Shown here piece after piece: positions 1 to 12,400 of a DNA stretch of 64,000 nt. Source of the stretch: Polytrichum commune (Eukaryota; Streptophyta; Polytrichopsida; Polytrichales; Polytrichaceae). Each line of letters begins with the position of its first letter. Within the stretch, counting starts at the first letter, position 1. The position numbers and the translations under genes are program-made. The notes below the pieces were generated by a model. The model saw only the letters and a list, made by a program, of their open reading frames with translations. It searched no databases and was not told the origin of the DNA. The DNA is taken from assembly GCA_950295325.1 (NCBI GenBank), contig OX485806.1, forward strand, positions 4,526,001 through 4,590,000, read 5' to 3'.

Positions 1-61
1 AAGAAAAAGAGGCAAAAGAAAAAAAAGCAAAAGAAAAAGAGGCAATCTCCGAGGCTAGATA
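1..61 (+). pseudogene. 3' end of a Lys/Glu-rich tail exon (second element copy)
   Basis: The first 61 bases encode a Lys/Gln/Glu-rich tail ending EAISEAR and a TAG stop. The same tail, in inverted orientation, closes the downstream exon pair at 25.9-26.3 kb, and the match continues without a break through about 550 bp of 3' flank. The window therefore opens on the last codons of a second copy of that gene, with the rest lying to the left of the window. Whether that copy is intact cannot be seen. Confidence 0.6.
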
Positions 62-582
62 GGCCATAGTAGGCGTAGGGTTTTGGGCCATAGGCAACAT
101 CATTTTGGGTCGCACTATCCAATGTATGTGTGGTGTTAGCATGCTATGCATTTTACATGCCATACTTTGTATGTTTTTTTTGCAATAATATAAGTGTCAC
201 ATGATTTCCCCTTCAATATGGTCCAAGGTTTGGATTGCCCTAACTAAACCATCACAAATATGAGTTTGGAATATTTTGTATGTTATATTATATTGGTTCA
301 CATAGTTCCCCTTCAATATGGTCTAAGGGTTTGGAGTGCCCTACCTAAAACATATTCATACAAGATCTCATATTTTGTGTGCGATAATATGAATGTTTTA
401 AGATTTCCCCTTCAATTTGGCCTAAGGTTTGGATTGCTCATCCTAAACAATCCCAAATATGAGTTATTAATGGGGTTCTTGTTCTAAATACCCGACACAA
501 AGTATTCGCATCTTACAACTTTCTCCAATATGTGTTCCATTTATCCTTGTTTTTATTTATGTGAATGTCTCAAAATGCCCAA
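62..582 (+). repeat. Subterminal region with three ~100-bp repeats
   Basis: Three imperfect repeats start near 205, 306 and 405. Each contains CCCCTTCAATATGG followed by a 22-bp near-palindrome of the type GTTTGGATTG...CTAAAC. The block is inverted and repeated at about 25.42-25.90 kb. It sits between the gene end and the 28-bp terminal repeat, the usual place for subterminal transposase-binding repeats of DNA transposons; that role is inferred. Confidence 0.6.
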
Positions 583-610
583 AAAGTCTCAATTTAACGA
601 ATATAGTGTT
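583..610 (-). repeat. 28-bp terminal inverted repeat (outer end of second element copy)
   Basis: Read on the - strand it begins AACACTATATTCGTTAAATT. It is identical over 28 bases to the repeats at 25394-25421 and 58178-58205. Here it marks the end of an element whose body lies to the left. Confidence 0.7.
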
Positions 611-1707
611 TAGTTTTCTTACAGTGAACTGGTCCGTAAGCTGAGTCCACTGTCCACTTGAAATTCTTTCTGGTGTCCCAACCTAAATAGATGCGAAGCA
701 CGTTCAGGTCTTTGGTGCTTGGACGGCAATATTTCACCTCAATTTGACGAAAGTTGGGGCTAGTTCGAACAAAATTGGATGAAGACAATGCTTTCACCAA
801 CCAAATTGGCTTGGGGTGCTCTTCATCTCTTGTTTGTACGAGGACCATATAACCTTCATGACAATCAACACCTACACGAAACAACGGTGCCGGCCGATTG
901 CGCGCAGGGCCAACGTAATACTCGTCTATTGCGAACTCTTCATTGATGTCTTCATTGCTGAAAACATGGTGTCGGACTCGACAACCGTCAACGACTTTGT
1001 GGCCAAAATCCTTGTGTCATTAGGGCCGAGCAAATGCAATCCCAATACGCGATCAATGGTTCATGAGTATCTCTAATACGTCTGGTGATGTCTTCCTCAC
1101 ACAACTCTTTCCAATACTCAATGAATCCGGATATGCCTTTCATGATTTCCGGCCCATTTTTCATGGGGTCGGGTTTGCAAGGCTTTAAATTCCCATCCGG
1201 GAGCAAACATTTATCATCCCTGTCTTAACGCCATACGAGTATACCATCATTTGGGCCCCAATTAGGAGGTGTGCACAAAAGCTTGAACTGCATGGCCGGG
1301 ACACCATCATCCCTCATATAGAATCGGAATTGTTGTACTTTGGTATGTCCCACCAAACAGTCCACTCCCTTCAACATGTATGGCTTGATGAAGGCCTTGA
1401 AATTTAGTATTTCCTCAATCATGTGCGGAATCACCGGCACATTGTCCAAATCCATGTACGATTTCATAAGAAGTGGTATCGTTGGAAAATCCTCTTCATG
1501 CAACTCCATGCTCCAACGGCCAAATGAAGCATCAATGTCGTCGTGTGTGTGCCCCACCATCAAGAAAGACACAAACATCTCTTTGAAAATTCCTTTCGCC
1601 ACGAGCAATGACCGAAAACAAAATACGTATTGACATTTGTTGTCCTTGGCACAATTATCAAGTTGGACGTGAAAAGTTGGAGGCAATGATTTTCCGAAAA
1701 TGGCCAT
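611..1707 (-). pseudogene. Decayed DUF7869 transposase-like gene, C-terminal half
   Basis: On the - strand two blocks (1707-1225 and about 1000-620) translate to the C-terminal half of the same protein that is intact at 54.6-57.7 kb. The first contains VQLDNCAKDNK and GHTHDDIDASFGRW, the RNase H-like signature of the DUF7869 family. The second contains DCHEGYM and FRQIEVKYCRP from the C-terminal module. The reading frame breaks between them, and the homology stops abruptly next to the 28-bp terminal repeat, as if another element inserted into this gene. It is a relic with no start and no 5' exon. Confidence 0.8.
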
Positions 1708-1710
1708 GAT

Positions 1711-2069
1711 TGAAGACGGGGTTTGCTACAGATAATGGGCCAGCCTGAAGGCTTGTACTGGCCAACTGTTGGGGTATCACCCCTTTACCCAAGGCCGGCA
1801 CCATCACCGGCCTCGCTTTCGGACATTAAACACAATTTTTTTTTTGCCTAGTATGTTGGGGTGTCCAGTGGGGACACTCTAAGTAGATCATGATACCCAT
1901 ACAATTTTATGTGGTAACTCCTATCATTTTTACCATAGGTATCTGCAAGACTAAATTAACACTGCCCGTTTAATGCAGGTGTTACCCATTCTTAAAACAC
2001 CTTGAAGGTGGACGCTCAAGGTGTTACGCTCTAGTTTGTGCAGTGCCGATGCAAAATCATGTCAGAGTG
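1711..2069. other. No gene seen
   Basis: Short unremarkable sequence between the DUF7869 relic and the first MITE. No open frame with coding character and no RNA gene recognised. Confidence 0.5.
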
Positions 2070-2447
2070 CTACACTAAATATGATATTTGGTGTCACCAG
2101 TTCTAATTGTCTTGCTCAATACTAAATGTAAACCACTGAGTAGTGTCACCAACACTAAATGTTAACCTAACATTAACTGTCATTCCTTGTATTGTTTTTT
2201 TTGGGGGGATTAAAGATGTACAGTGTTGCAATTGCTATCACTTACCAAGTGACTTTTCATCTAAATTTGAATCATCCATAACAATATTTCATCACAAGTT
2301 GCTGACAAGGGAAGGTAGGGTTTTGGCCAATGAATGAACTCATCCATCATACATGACAACATTCGTTCACTTATTCATAAAAAGTGTCATCCAAAAGTTT
2401 ACCGTAGTGACATAGAATACCATACGACACCAAATATCATAGTGTAG
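2070..2447. mobile_element. ~378-bp TIR MITE, copy 1
   Basis: Starts CTACACTAAATATGATATTT and ends with the inverted equivalent (ATATCATAGTGTAG). A second copy at 7372-7749 aligns along its whole length at roughly 85% identity. No coding capacity. I could not settle a target-site duplication. Confidence 0.75.
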
Positions 2448-2450
2448 TAA

Positions 2451-3190
2451 ACCCAATGAGCCACAAGAGGTAAGAAGATTTTGTTGTAGCTCAACTTGTC
2501 TACATTCAAGTTGCAGTGGCTGACCAACAATTGCAATATTTGAAGCAGCTTCCTGCTGCGGGATTGTGCATACTGGACACAATTGTGCAGTATTCTGTTG
2601 TAACTTTACATCTAACACCTATGCCTCCTCCCCACTTGACATTAGCAAATAACCAAAGACTTCCTTAAAACCTGGGTAAAGTTCCCTCGGTTATAGCGGA
2701 CATGTCCGGCTATCCCAATGCACCTACAAGAACTTGCTCCGGAGATTTCCAAGTAGGTTATGTTAAGTAGCTTTCCCACATGTTCATTGTTTTATCTACC
2801 AACCAATGAATGTTGGATAGTTTTTATCCCATCCCCAACTGCCTTAATACTTATCATCGGTTTTTGTTAATGGAGCTCCTCGTGCCCTCATAGCTAAGAC
2901 TAAAAGCAACCAATTACAAGAGCGGGATGCAACACTTTTATAGGTCCTACATTCTTGCCTCATGTCTAGGTACCGATGGGAGGGTCGGTAGTTTTAGCTT
3001 AAAACCTCCACTTTTAAGCCATGCCACATCATTTGCCAACTAGGCTCAGCACTAGAAAATGTCGATGGTGTGAACGCTCATTTTTAAGAACCCACTTTTA
3101 GGCTTAGCTAATGTCAAGTGGGGAGGGGGCCTTAAACTATCTAAGATCACTGACATTCATTTGTTTCTCTTTTAATCTTCTTCAAGCATA
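2451..3190. repeat. Dispersed repeat interrupted by a TIR element
   Basis: The sequence 2451-2620 plus 3131-3190 is repeated as one uninterrupted block at 6412-6620. The extra bases in this copy are the TIR element annotated at 2623-3130, so this copy shows the filled site and the other the empty site. No coding role is apparent. Confidence 0.7.
2623..3130. mobile_element. ~508-bp non-autonomous TIR element
   Basis: The left end reads GCCTCCTCCCCACTTGACAT and the right end is its imperfect inverse (CTAATGTCAAGTGGGGAGGG). The related locus at 6.4-6.6 kb lacks it. Interior is non-coding. Confidence 0.7.
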
Positions 3191-3304
3191 GTTCCCTGGG
3201 CTAGATCACATTTGCCTAAGGTTGAGTCCCGCCCTAGGCATGCCTCCTTCACTGCTTGGATGAAGCCCATCCTCCCTACCCGCTCGTCCGACTTCGAAAA
3301 ATTA

Positions 3305-3570
3305 AGTTGCCCTTGCATTCTTGAAGGTCGCTTGTCCATATAACTCATATTGAGTGCACCTCATCATCAAGGTCCAAAATCCAATATATATTTTCACTTC
3401 CATTGAGTAAATAAGCAATTGATTGAGATTTCATTTTCAAAGTGAAATGGTCAATAAAACATGCAGTTCACTTGGAAGTCAAAAATATTACGAAAACCTC
3501 ATTAGCACTAAGGTTATAAATTTTGTGACTTTCCGTTGGAAGGGTCTTTCTCATTCTAAACACGTGTGCC
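3305..3570. mobile_element. Decayed arm of the foldback element family found at 5008-6287
   Basis: The sequence from CTTGAAGGTCGCTTGTCC to the ATTCTAAACACG region aligns at about 75-80% with the left arm of the 5008-6287 foldback element (5160-5420). Only one arm is present. Confidence 0.55.
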
Positions 3571-4099
3571 ACATCACACTTGTTATCAATTATGTACTTA
3601 TACATGTGTAAGACCCAACATACGTGCATTTATTACTTCAACAATATGACATTTTGGAGGTCCAGGAGTGTCATATTAACAATGTCATAGTTGCATTATA
3701 GAGGTAGATTTCAACTAGAAAATTTTAAGTTGGTTTACAAAGTTTGTGTCATTATTTCGAGGTTGTTGTATTATCTAGTGTTGTATTAAAGAGGTAGGAC
3801 TGTATCCGAATGACAAAGAGGCTCATGCAACTGAAGTCTGGATCATGTCTGCCCCAGTTGTTCACCTTACAGTCCCAAATTCCATCCATTAATGATGGAC
3901 ACGACCCAGCAGTTACAGTGAATTGCTAACAACATGTATTAAATAGTTTCTTATTTACATTATAAGATATCTGCTCAGCGCTCAGTGAAGCGGCAGTTTT
4001 AGAACCATCTACCTTGCTGTCATTATCTGACTGGTAACTGGATCGTGGTACCATATGATTTATATGGTAAACCACACCATTTTCACCATGGGCACATCT
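3571..4099. other. No gene seen
   Basis: AT-rich sequence between two transposon relics. No supported gene or RNA. Confidence 0.5.
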
Positions 4100-4988
4100 A
4101 TGGAATTCCAAAAGGGCCATACTTTGTAAAACAAGGTACCCCGGGGAAGATGCCTGGTGCCCCGGGAAAGATTCCCTGTATCCGGGGGAAGTGTCCAGTG
4201 CCCAAGGAAAGATTCCCTGTACCCGGGGGAAGATGCCCAGTGCCCAAGGAAAGATTCCCTATACCCCGAGGTATAATAAGAAAAAATATTAGTAATTAAT
4301 TTTTTTTGAAATTACATTATTCAATTTTTAAAAAATGCTTTAATTTTAAATTAATTTTACATTTTAGTTAGATATCTTTTATATTAAATAAAAAATGCTT
4401 TTTCTTTTTCTTTTTAAGTGATACTATCACTTTTAAAAGAGACATTTGAGTTATCAACTGCTTTAATTTAATTTCTTTTACATTAAGAATAAATAAGAAA
4501 TGGAGAATAAGTTTTATTAACTTTTCTCAATTTTGGTTAGAGGATATTATAATGAACCCCTTAATTTATGTAATTTATATCTTAATTTATGGTTTAAGTT
4601 CAGGGGTTCATTATAATATCCTCTAACCAAAATTGAGAAAAGTTAACAAAACTTATTCTCCATTGCTTATTTATTCTTAATATAAAAGAAATTAAATTAA
4701 AGAAATTAATAACTCAAAATGTCTCTTTAAAAGTGATAGTATCACTTAAAAAGAAATTTTAAATTTTTTTATTTAAAATAAAATATATCTAACTAAATTG
4801 TAAATTTATTTAAAAATTTAAGCCTTTTTTAAATTGAATAATGTAATTTCAATTTTTTTGTTAATTACTAACATTTTTTCTTATTATACCTCGGGTACAT
4901 AGAATCTTCCCCCGGGTACATGGAATCTTTCCTAGGGCACCGGGCATCTTCCCCGGGGTACAAAGTATGGCCCTTTTGGCATTCCATA
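4100..4988. mobile_element. ~0.89-kb foldback (long-hairpin) element with subterminal tandem repeats
   Basis: Arms of about 450 bp are inverted copies meeting near 4580, where TTCATTATAATATCC and its inverse face each other. The outer ends ATGGAATTCCAAAAGGGCC and GGCCCTTTTGGCATTCCAT are flanked by CACATCT at 4093-4099 and 4989-4995, a likely target-site duplication. Just inside each end are GC-rich ~46-bp tandem repeats (CCCGGGGAAGATGCC type) that contrast with the AT-rich core. No protein is encoded. Confidence 0.8.
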
Positions 4989-5007
4989 CACATCTCCATG
5001 ACTAAAT

Positions 5008-6287
5008 GGAGGACGCTAAACACCCCCCCACGAACTTCTAGGGATTCCATATTCGGGCGGGGGCAGCCCTCCCACGAAATTTCTGGCCCCGCCCGGATTT
5101 TTTCCAAACCCGCCCGAAAATAGCTGCCCGCCCCGCCCGAAAACGAAAAAAACATTGCTCTTCCATTCTTGAAGGCCGCTTGACTACAAATCCCATATTG
5201 AGTGCACTTCACCTTCAAGGTCTCAAATCCAATATATATGTGCACTTCCACCTAGTAAATAAGGCATTAAATGGGATTTCATTCCGGAAGTGAAACCATC
5301 AACCAAGAATGTAATTAACTTGGAAGTCAAAAAATTAGAAAATCCTCATCAACATTGAGGTTATAATTTTTATGACTTACCATTTGAAATTGTCTTCGTC
5401 ATTCTTAAATGACACTTAAATTTAGTGTGCTGATGTGGTATGTATATTTTATAATATTTTAGATAATTCTGTCTACTTTCAAGAATATTCATACGCACTT
5501 ATTCTAATTAAGTGTGATTTAATGTAATTATGGCTAATTAATTCTGATTAATCCTAATTAATCCAAATAAATCAGAAAGTATTCTTTCCAAATTAAGTAA
5601 GACTAATTAATCCTAAAATTTAATTACTGGAATTAACTCCAATTAAGTCCAATCAATTTCAGTAATTACAATACTCAATTTTTATATCCAGTAATCCTAA
5701 TTAACCCTAAAATTTAATTAATGGAATTAACTCCAATTAAATCCGGTAATTAAAATAATTTATTAATTAGTTCCATTAAGTATATTTTATAAATAAGTGC
5801 GTATGAATATTCTTGAAAGTAGACAGAATTATCTAAAATATTATAAAATATACATACCACATCAGCACACTAAATTTAAGTGTCATTTAAGAATGACGAA
5901 GACAATTTCAAATGGTAAGTCATAGACATTATAACCTCAATGTTGATGAGGATTTTCTAATTTTTTGACTTCCAAGTTAATTACATTCTTGGTTGATGGT
6001 TACACTACCGGAATGAAATCCCATTTAATGCCTTATTTACTAGGTGGAAGTGCACATATATATTGGATTTGAGACCTTGAAGGTGAAGTGCACTCAATAT
6101 GGGATTTGTAGTCAAGCGGCCTTCAAGAATGGAAGAGCAATGTTTTTTTCGTTTTCGGGCGGGGCGGGCAGCTATTTTCGGGCGGGTTTGGAAAAAATCC
6201 GGGCGGGGCCAGAAATTTCGTGGGAGGGCTGCCCCCGCCCGAATATGGAATCCCTAGAAGTTCGTGGGGGGGTGTTTAGCGTCCTCC
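5008..6287. mobile_element. 1,280-bp MULE-like foldback element
   Basis: Inverted arms of about 498 bp (5008-5505 and 5790-6287) begin GGAGGACGCTAAACACC. They flank a ~285-bp spacer of AATTAATCC-type repeats. The 9-bp direct duplication TGACTAAAT at 4999-5007 and 6288-6296 exactly borders the element. Long arms with a 9-bp duplication are typical of Mutator-like elements. Open frames in the arms are mirror images of each other and I do not regard them as genes. Confidence 0.85.
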
Positions 6288-7371
6288 TGACTAAATACCG
6301 CTGCCCATTTTCTGCAAGTGTTCTCCATTCTTAGAAATGGCCACGAAAGTCAATGCTCAAAGTTTTACACAGTAGTTTGTGGAGTGCACATGCACAAGCC
6401 TATTAGTAAGACCCAATGAGCCACAAGACTCAAGGAGTGAGAAGATTTTGTTGTAGCTCAACTTATGTACATTCAAGTTGCAGTGGCTGACCCGCAATTG
6501 CCATATTCAAAGCAGCTTGTGGCATTGTGCAGACTCAGTTTTTTGTTGTAAGTTTATGTCTAGCACTTAAACTAACTAAGAGTGCTGACATCCATTTGTT
6601 TCTCCTTTAATCTGCTTCAAGAAGAGCCTGGTGGTCTGCACAAGGCATTATCTACTATGTTATGCGTCCCAGGCAAGTGATCTATTTCAGAATCAAGGTG
6701 TGTGGCACCCAGAATCAAGCACGTAAGTTAGAGGTGAGTGAAGATCTTGTTCCTTTCATTGATGTCCCAAAGGGAGAGAATTGCTATCATTTCTGCGAGC
6801 CTGTGGCGGTGCTGGGTTCTGTGTTAAACATGTGAGACTGGTGAAGTCATTAAATGCTGGGTTTGGTTTTTGTAGTAGGCATCTCTTTGCAGGAACTGAG
6901 ACTGGTCTGCAATAAGTTGGTTTCAGAGATAGAGTTTTACTAAGTAGTGGATTTGTAGATTGTGCTGCAGCCAGATTTTGTAGGTATAATTAGTAAGGAA
7001 CGAGTCCAACACCTCGAAGTTTTAAACATTCTGATGTCCACTGCCAGTTGATATTTTCAGGAGCTCAGATTGCCCTGCACTTGGGTTGTGCTGGCCAGAG
7101 TAACAGCTGACAGAGTCTGTAAGGTACGTGGGTGTTATTCGGTAACTTTTCTTGATTGGACACCTATATTTGTTTGGCATGTCTTATGTAAATCTAATTG
7201 GTACAAATTGGTGAACATGAAAAATAACCGAATAACACCCACATATTTTCCTTAGTTAATCATTTATGTTGCCGTTACAAGTGCGTCAGACCAACATTGC
7301 AAAACAAGCACCTCCAGACACTTTTCATTATAATTATTTAGAAACAATTATTATAACTCCCTGCACTACAA
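6288..7371. other. Intergenic, repeat-derived; small hairpin at 7118-7256
   Basis: 6412-6620 is the uninterrupted copy of the repeat at 2451-3190. 7118-7256 is a small foldback: GTGGGTGTTATTCGGTAA on the left is matched inversely by TTACCGAATAACACCCAC-like sequence on the right. No gene supported. Confidence 0.5.
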
Positions 7372-7749
7372 CTACACTAAATGATATTTAGTATCACCAG
7401 TTGTAATTGCCTTGCTCAATACTAATTGTAAATCTCGGTTTAGAATTACCAACACTAAATGTTAACCCAACATTAATTGTCATTCCTTGTAATTTTTTTG
7501 GAGGATTATAGATTTACAGTGTTGCAATTAGTGTCACTTTGCAAGTGATTTTTCATTCAAATTTGAATCATCCATAACAATATTTCATCACAAGTTGCTG
7601 ACAAGAGAATGTAGGATTTTGGCCAAAGGATGAACTCATCCATCATCCATGACAATATTTTGTTCACTTATTCATAAGAAGTGTCATCCGAAAAGTTTTT
7701 CATAGTGACATTACATATCATGTGACACTAAATATCATATTTAGTGTAG
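7372..7749. mobile_element. ~378-bp TIR MITE, copy 2
   Basis: Same family as 2070-2447 and in the same orientation. The ends read CTACACTAAATGATATTTAG and CTAAATATCATATTTAGTGTAG-like. Confidence 0.75.
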
Positions 7750-9474
7750 TATACAGGTCCTAAAGCACCATGTCATATGTGACTTGGAGTTTGTCATGCC
7801 TTTGTAAATTTTACTTGTTTTCTATTGTACTCTAGATTCTATAAGTTGATTTGACTTTTAAATGATATCAAAGATATTTGAAATCACCAAGTGTTAATTT
7901 GACAGGATCTTTTGATTAAACATCTTACCCATAACTAGAAGTGAAAACAAGAAACACAATTGGTTGAAGATTCAAGTGTGTTTTGTTGGTACATGTTGTG
8001 GAGAGATCTTGAAGGTCACAAATATCAACCTCAAGTTGCCACCTAGGCCTCTCATCCTTAGATACCCAGCAAAACCTCTTTGTTTGCCATATATAAAGTA
8101 TCATAAGTACATTCTTAACATCACCACTAAATTTTGCAATTGCCTCTTTAACTATCACTTGATGATATGAATGGAAACTCCAACTTGGGTATGACGTAAA
8201 TGAAAACAACCTCTCATAATTGACAGTTGCCTCCTTTTTGGAGCGAGTTTGGAGGTGGACCCTACATTTAGAGATATACGAATTGAGAAGATGCACATAA
8301 CATTATTCATATTCATAATAGTGTTCTACGGGACTAACAACATTCTAGGGAATATTCCTTGTATTTTTTCACATTCAGTTTGAATGTGGTACATATTTCT
8401 TGGAAAAATGTCAGCCCCGCAGAATAGTGTTATGGATCTGAATAATGTTATGCACTTACAATCAATATGGATTAGTGTATTGGAATGATGTCTTGTGGAC
8501 TTGATTCGGTTTGGTGGCTTTCAATTCACTTGGCCACAAAGAGGGAGTTATCGCATACAAGTGAAACTCTCATTCATCTAACATAAAACTTGATCCTCAT
8601 ACGTTTTTGACCAATTCATCTTGAAATTTTGGGTCTTTAAAACTAATTATGATGTCAAGTCAACAAAACCAAAAACCCTTGAAGGGATTGCATGTTATTT
8701 CAGGGCTTTTATGTTGGATGAATGAGAGATATGCTCGTATGTAATAACTCCCTCTCTCCAACTTGGCTCAAGTTTGTTTACAAGGCCTCTATATTTTATT
8801 TTGATTGAGAAATTCAATGTGACTCACATGGTAAGTTTGATGAGGAAAATCACCTACTGTAAATAGGATCCCTGTGTGGGTGGAAATGCTTTGACAAGAT
8901 CATGCTAGTAAGCCAAAAAATTTATAATGGCAATGTAGTGTCTGTATTTCAATGTCATTTTGTCAATGACATTTTGGGGTTTTTCTTGAAAATGTTATAA
9001 ATCATTGTAAATAAGTAATATTGTCTGCAATTGATCTTATGAGGTTTTGTGATGTAGATCTCTCATTACGACGCTTCCATGATGATGGAGAGAAGTCCTT
9101 AAGCTAAATTGGGGTCTAAAGATCATAATTGATGATAATCCACCTTGTAAGAAGGACATATGGACAAGTCTAGAACCTAGGTTAGGCAATTGTTACATAC
9201 ATAAATACAAAAAACCGTGTTTATATATAACATGAGATGTGGTCCACATCTAGAGCTATTTTTTGCATCTTCTATTAGAGAATCTGCTAACATACCCATT
9301 TTTGTATAATCTCAATTTGTCCAAAATATACTTGATACTCAATTAGATTTGAGAGATAAATTTTCATCAACTCTTTCAATATTATGGATGAGGTAGATTT
9401 TCAAAGACATTCATTTTTGCGTCATTTTTGTGTGCATTTTGTTGAGTTCTTGTGTAGGTTTTGAGTCAGATGTG
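7750..9474. other. Upstream region of the NLR gene, with a small MITE at 8293-8455
   Basis: 8293-8455 has ~45-bp imperfect terminal inverted repeats beginning GCACATAACATTATTCA. The rest is AT-rich. A splice-acceptor-like TTCTTGTGTAG ends at 9457, so a 5' leader exon of the NLR gene may lie in this region, but I cannot place it. A 123-codon frame on the - strand (7925-8296) has no recognisable domain. Confidence 0.4.
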
Positions 9475-12400
9475 ATGTCTTCATCAATGGGGGAAGTGGA
9501 ATATTTTCCCTGTAAACACCAATTCAAAGAAGGCAAAGGAGATGGGTGCCATGATTTTGACCCTTCGGATGGGGATCCATTGATATGTGAGTGTTGCACA
9601 TGCCACCGCAACTTCCACGTGGTGTTGTTTAATGAAGAGTCAAGATACGGGGTGTGTCAGAAACACATTGCAGAGCAAGATGGAAATGATGGGTGTCAAG
9701 CTTTCATCCCATCAACAACGCCAAGGGAGAAATATTGTGCATGTTGTTTGCATCATCGAAACTTTCACAAACCTTTGATGTTACAGAATAATATGCCTTC
9801 AACAAACTGTCCATCTGGAAATAATATGACGCCTGATTCATCCTCAAAACCATCAGGTGGTTAAGTTCATCTTCTCAACTTTCAAGTTTGGATGCTCAAG
9901 CTCCTCTAGCAACGCTATGCTTGAACCCTTAGATCTATATGTAGTGTGGTCTAAAAGCAATGTCTGTTTTAGTTGAAGCTCCGGGGAGGCCACTCTTTGG
10001 AAGATATATGATAGTCACGTGCAAAAAACATATAGGGTGGAATAAAATCCATAGGAGAAAAAATTATGAAATAATTAACAATCAATATAGGGTTTTGGAA
10101 ATTTATACAAAGAACATGTTAGGGACATTCCAAGAATATTCTTTAAATATATGGAATGTCCCATAAATATGTTCAATACTACATAGCCCCCTAAAAATAT
10201 CCCTTTACCGCACATGGTTCATATCCATACAAGGAAGTTATCACTTGTAGTTGAATCTTGGCACAGTTTAATCAAGTCACAATATGTATCTAGCTAAATT
10301 CAACTTATTTCATGGTGTCAATCTTGGCTATGAAATGTAGGGTATGGGATGTACATATATAATGTAAAAAGTCCTTATTGTCTATTTTCTTAGCAATTTA
10401 AAGATAATCTTCACTTTAAACTCCCAAAGCTATTGCATCTCAATTGTAATTTTGGATTTGGATGGTAGAAGCCATGGGTTGGAGTGGGCGCCCAACCTAC
10501 GGAACTGTGACAATGGTGGGATAGATATTGGGTGCCTATTACAATTGATGACAAGGCTCTACACGTACATCATCAACTAGTTTGGAATGGATAATGCGTC
10601 TCTATATACCCAATCATGACACTACAAGCACATGAATTCCAGACAATTGACTTGTGTCATTGAAAACTTGCCCTCTATCACTGGAAAATTTGCAAATCTA
10701 CCATAACCGTAGATTTGCATTGACCTTTCACCGACATAGGTAGATTGCCTAGGACTCATATGCTTGTAGTGGGAATCGACATGTCAGCAAAGTCACTCAA
10801 CCTTATGACTAAGTTAGTGTGCAAAATTGATCATACTAACCACATCTTTGCACACTACAAGTACAAGAGTTCCGATCAATTGACTTGTTTCATTGAAAAC
10901 TTGTCCTACGTCACTAAACTTTTTACAAATCTACCATAATGGCAGATTTGCATTGATCTTTCATTGACGTATGACTCATATGTTGGTACTAGGATTAGAC
11001 ATGTTAGCAAAATCACTTGGCCATACCACTAAGTTAGTGTGCACAATTCATGATCCTGACCACATCTATGTAAGCTATCTTTCTAGACTTGTTTGGTTGA
11101 CTTTTCTGTTTATGAAATTTGGCATAGGGAGTGGTTCCTCAACTCCAAGTTTGAGTGGCCATCACCCACCTATGCATGAAATCTCAAAGGACCTACTAGA
11201 GGAAGTCAAGCATGGTAATGTCGACGATGACATGGCTCACAGTTCTAATGGCATACATGACCTTGATATGACCAAGTACGACGTCTTTGTAAACCATCGA
11301 GGGCCCGATACGAAGTTAAGCTTTGTTGCCCATCTTGAGGAAGAATTCAAGAGGCACGGGCTCACTGCTTGGGTGGATAGAAATTCATTGGTGAAAGGGG
11401 AGCAAAACTGGAATTCCATCAAAACAGCCATTGAAAAAATCCAAGTTCATGTGGCAATCTTCAGTCCTGGATACACAGAGTCTGAATGGTGTCTCAACGA
11501 GCTCCTCCATATGATAGAATGCCAACACAAGCCCAGATCTCCTGTCCTCCTACCTATCTTTTATAACGTGGAGCATGAACACCTTCGGCGGCCAGAACTG
11601 TTCGAGCCATTCAAAATAGGTTTGCAAAAACACAAAGTCGGAGAGCATTGTGTTGAAAATTGGGTAGCAGCTCTTCGAGAGGCTGCAGACCTATCTGGGA
11701 TTTCACTCCAAACCATGGCCGGGTAAGTAATGTTGAGTAAAAGGATCATCATTTGACATATTGTAAATACTCTTTAAATTAGTACATGTTAACTGAAAAC
11801 TGCCCATTGTCCCTTGTTGCAAAACTGGTTCACATGTTCAAAGGTACAATACAGTCATCCTTTAATTCAACTATTAATCTAGTTTTGGTCAAGAGTTTAT
11901 TATTTTGCATTCAAATCTTTCCATGTTTAGTGAGAGTTTGGTGCATGCTTGGAGTTCGTGTGGAGGTTTGAGTCAAAAACATTTGATAATTGGTTCATTG
12001 AAGGGCCAAATTCATATAGTGAGCACCTCTTGATGTGCTTACTATATATTTTCAAACTTTGAAACGGCAAAGGCGCATGGGCATTGTTCCAAAATGGACA
12101 CTTGTATGTGGATTATGGCATGTGGAACAGACGTTGTGAGGATGGTTTGGGACATTAATTCATATGCATAGGTGCATTGAAATGCCAAGATGACATGGAC
12201 CCACACTAGAATAGTTAATCTCTCTATTCATCAACCTATATATGATTGTACTTTCAAATATTCTATGCTAACAATATTCATAATTGTGTGTGCCACATTG
12301 GTATGCGCAGGGATGAAAGCAAGCTGAAAAAAACAATCATTGAGGAAGTTGAACGAATATTGGGACGTCATTTCTTTAGAATGCAAGCAGGGACTCCAAA

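Noticed and set aside
4868-5251. Mirror-image frames at 4868-5251 (-) and 6044-6334 (+)
   Set aside because: They lie in the arms of the foldback elements and encode no recognisable domain.
7925-8296. 123-codon - strand frame
   Set aside because: No recognisable motif and the flanks are MITE-derived; not reported as a gene.
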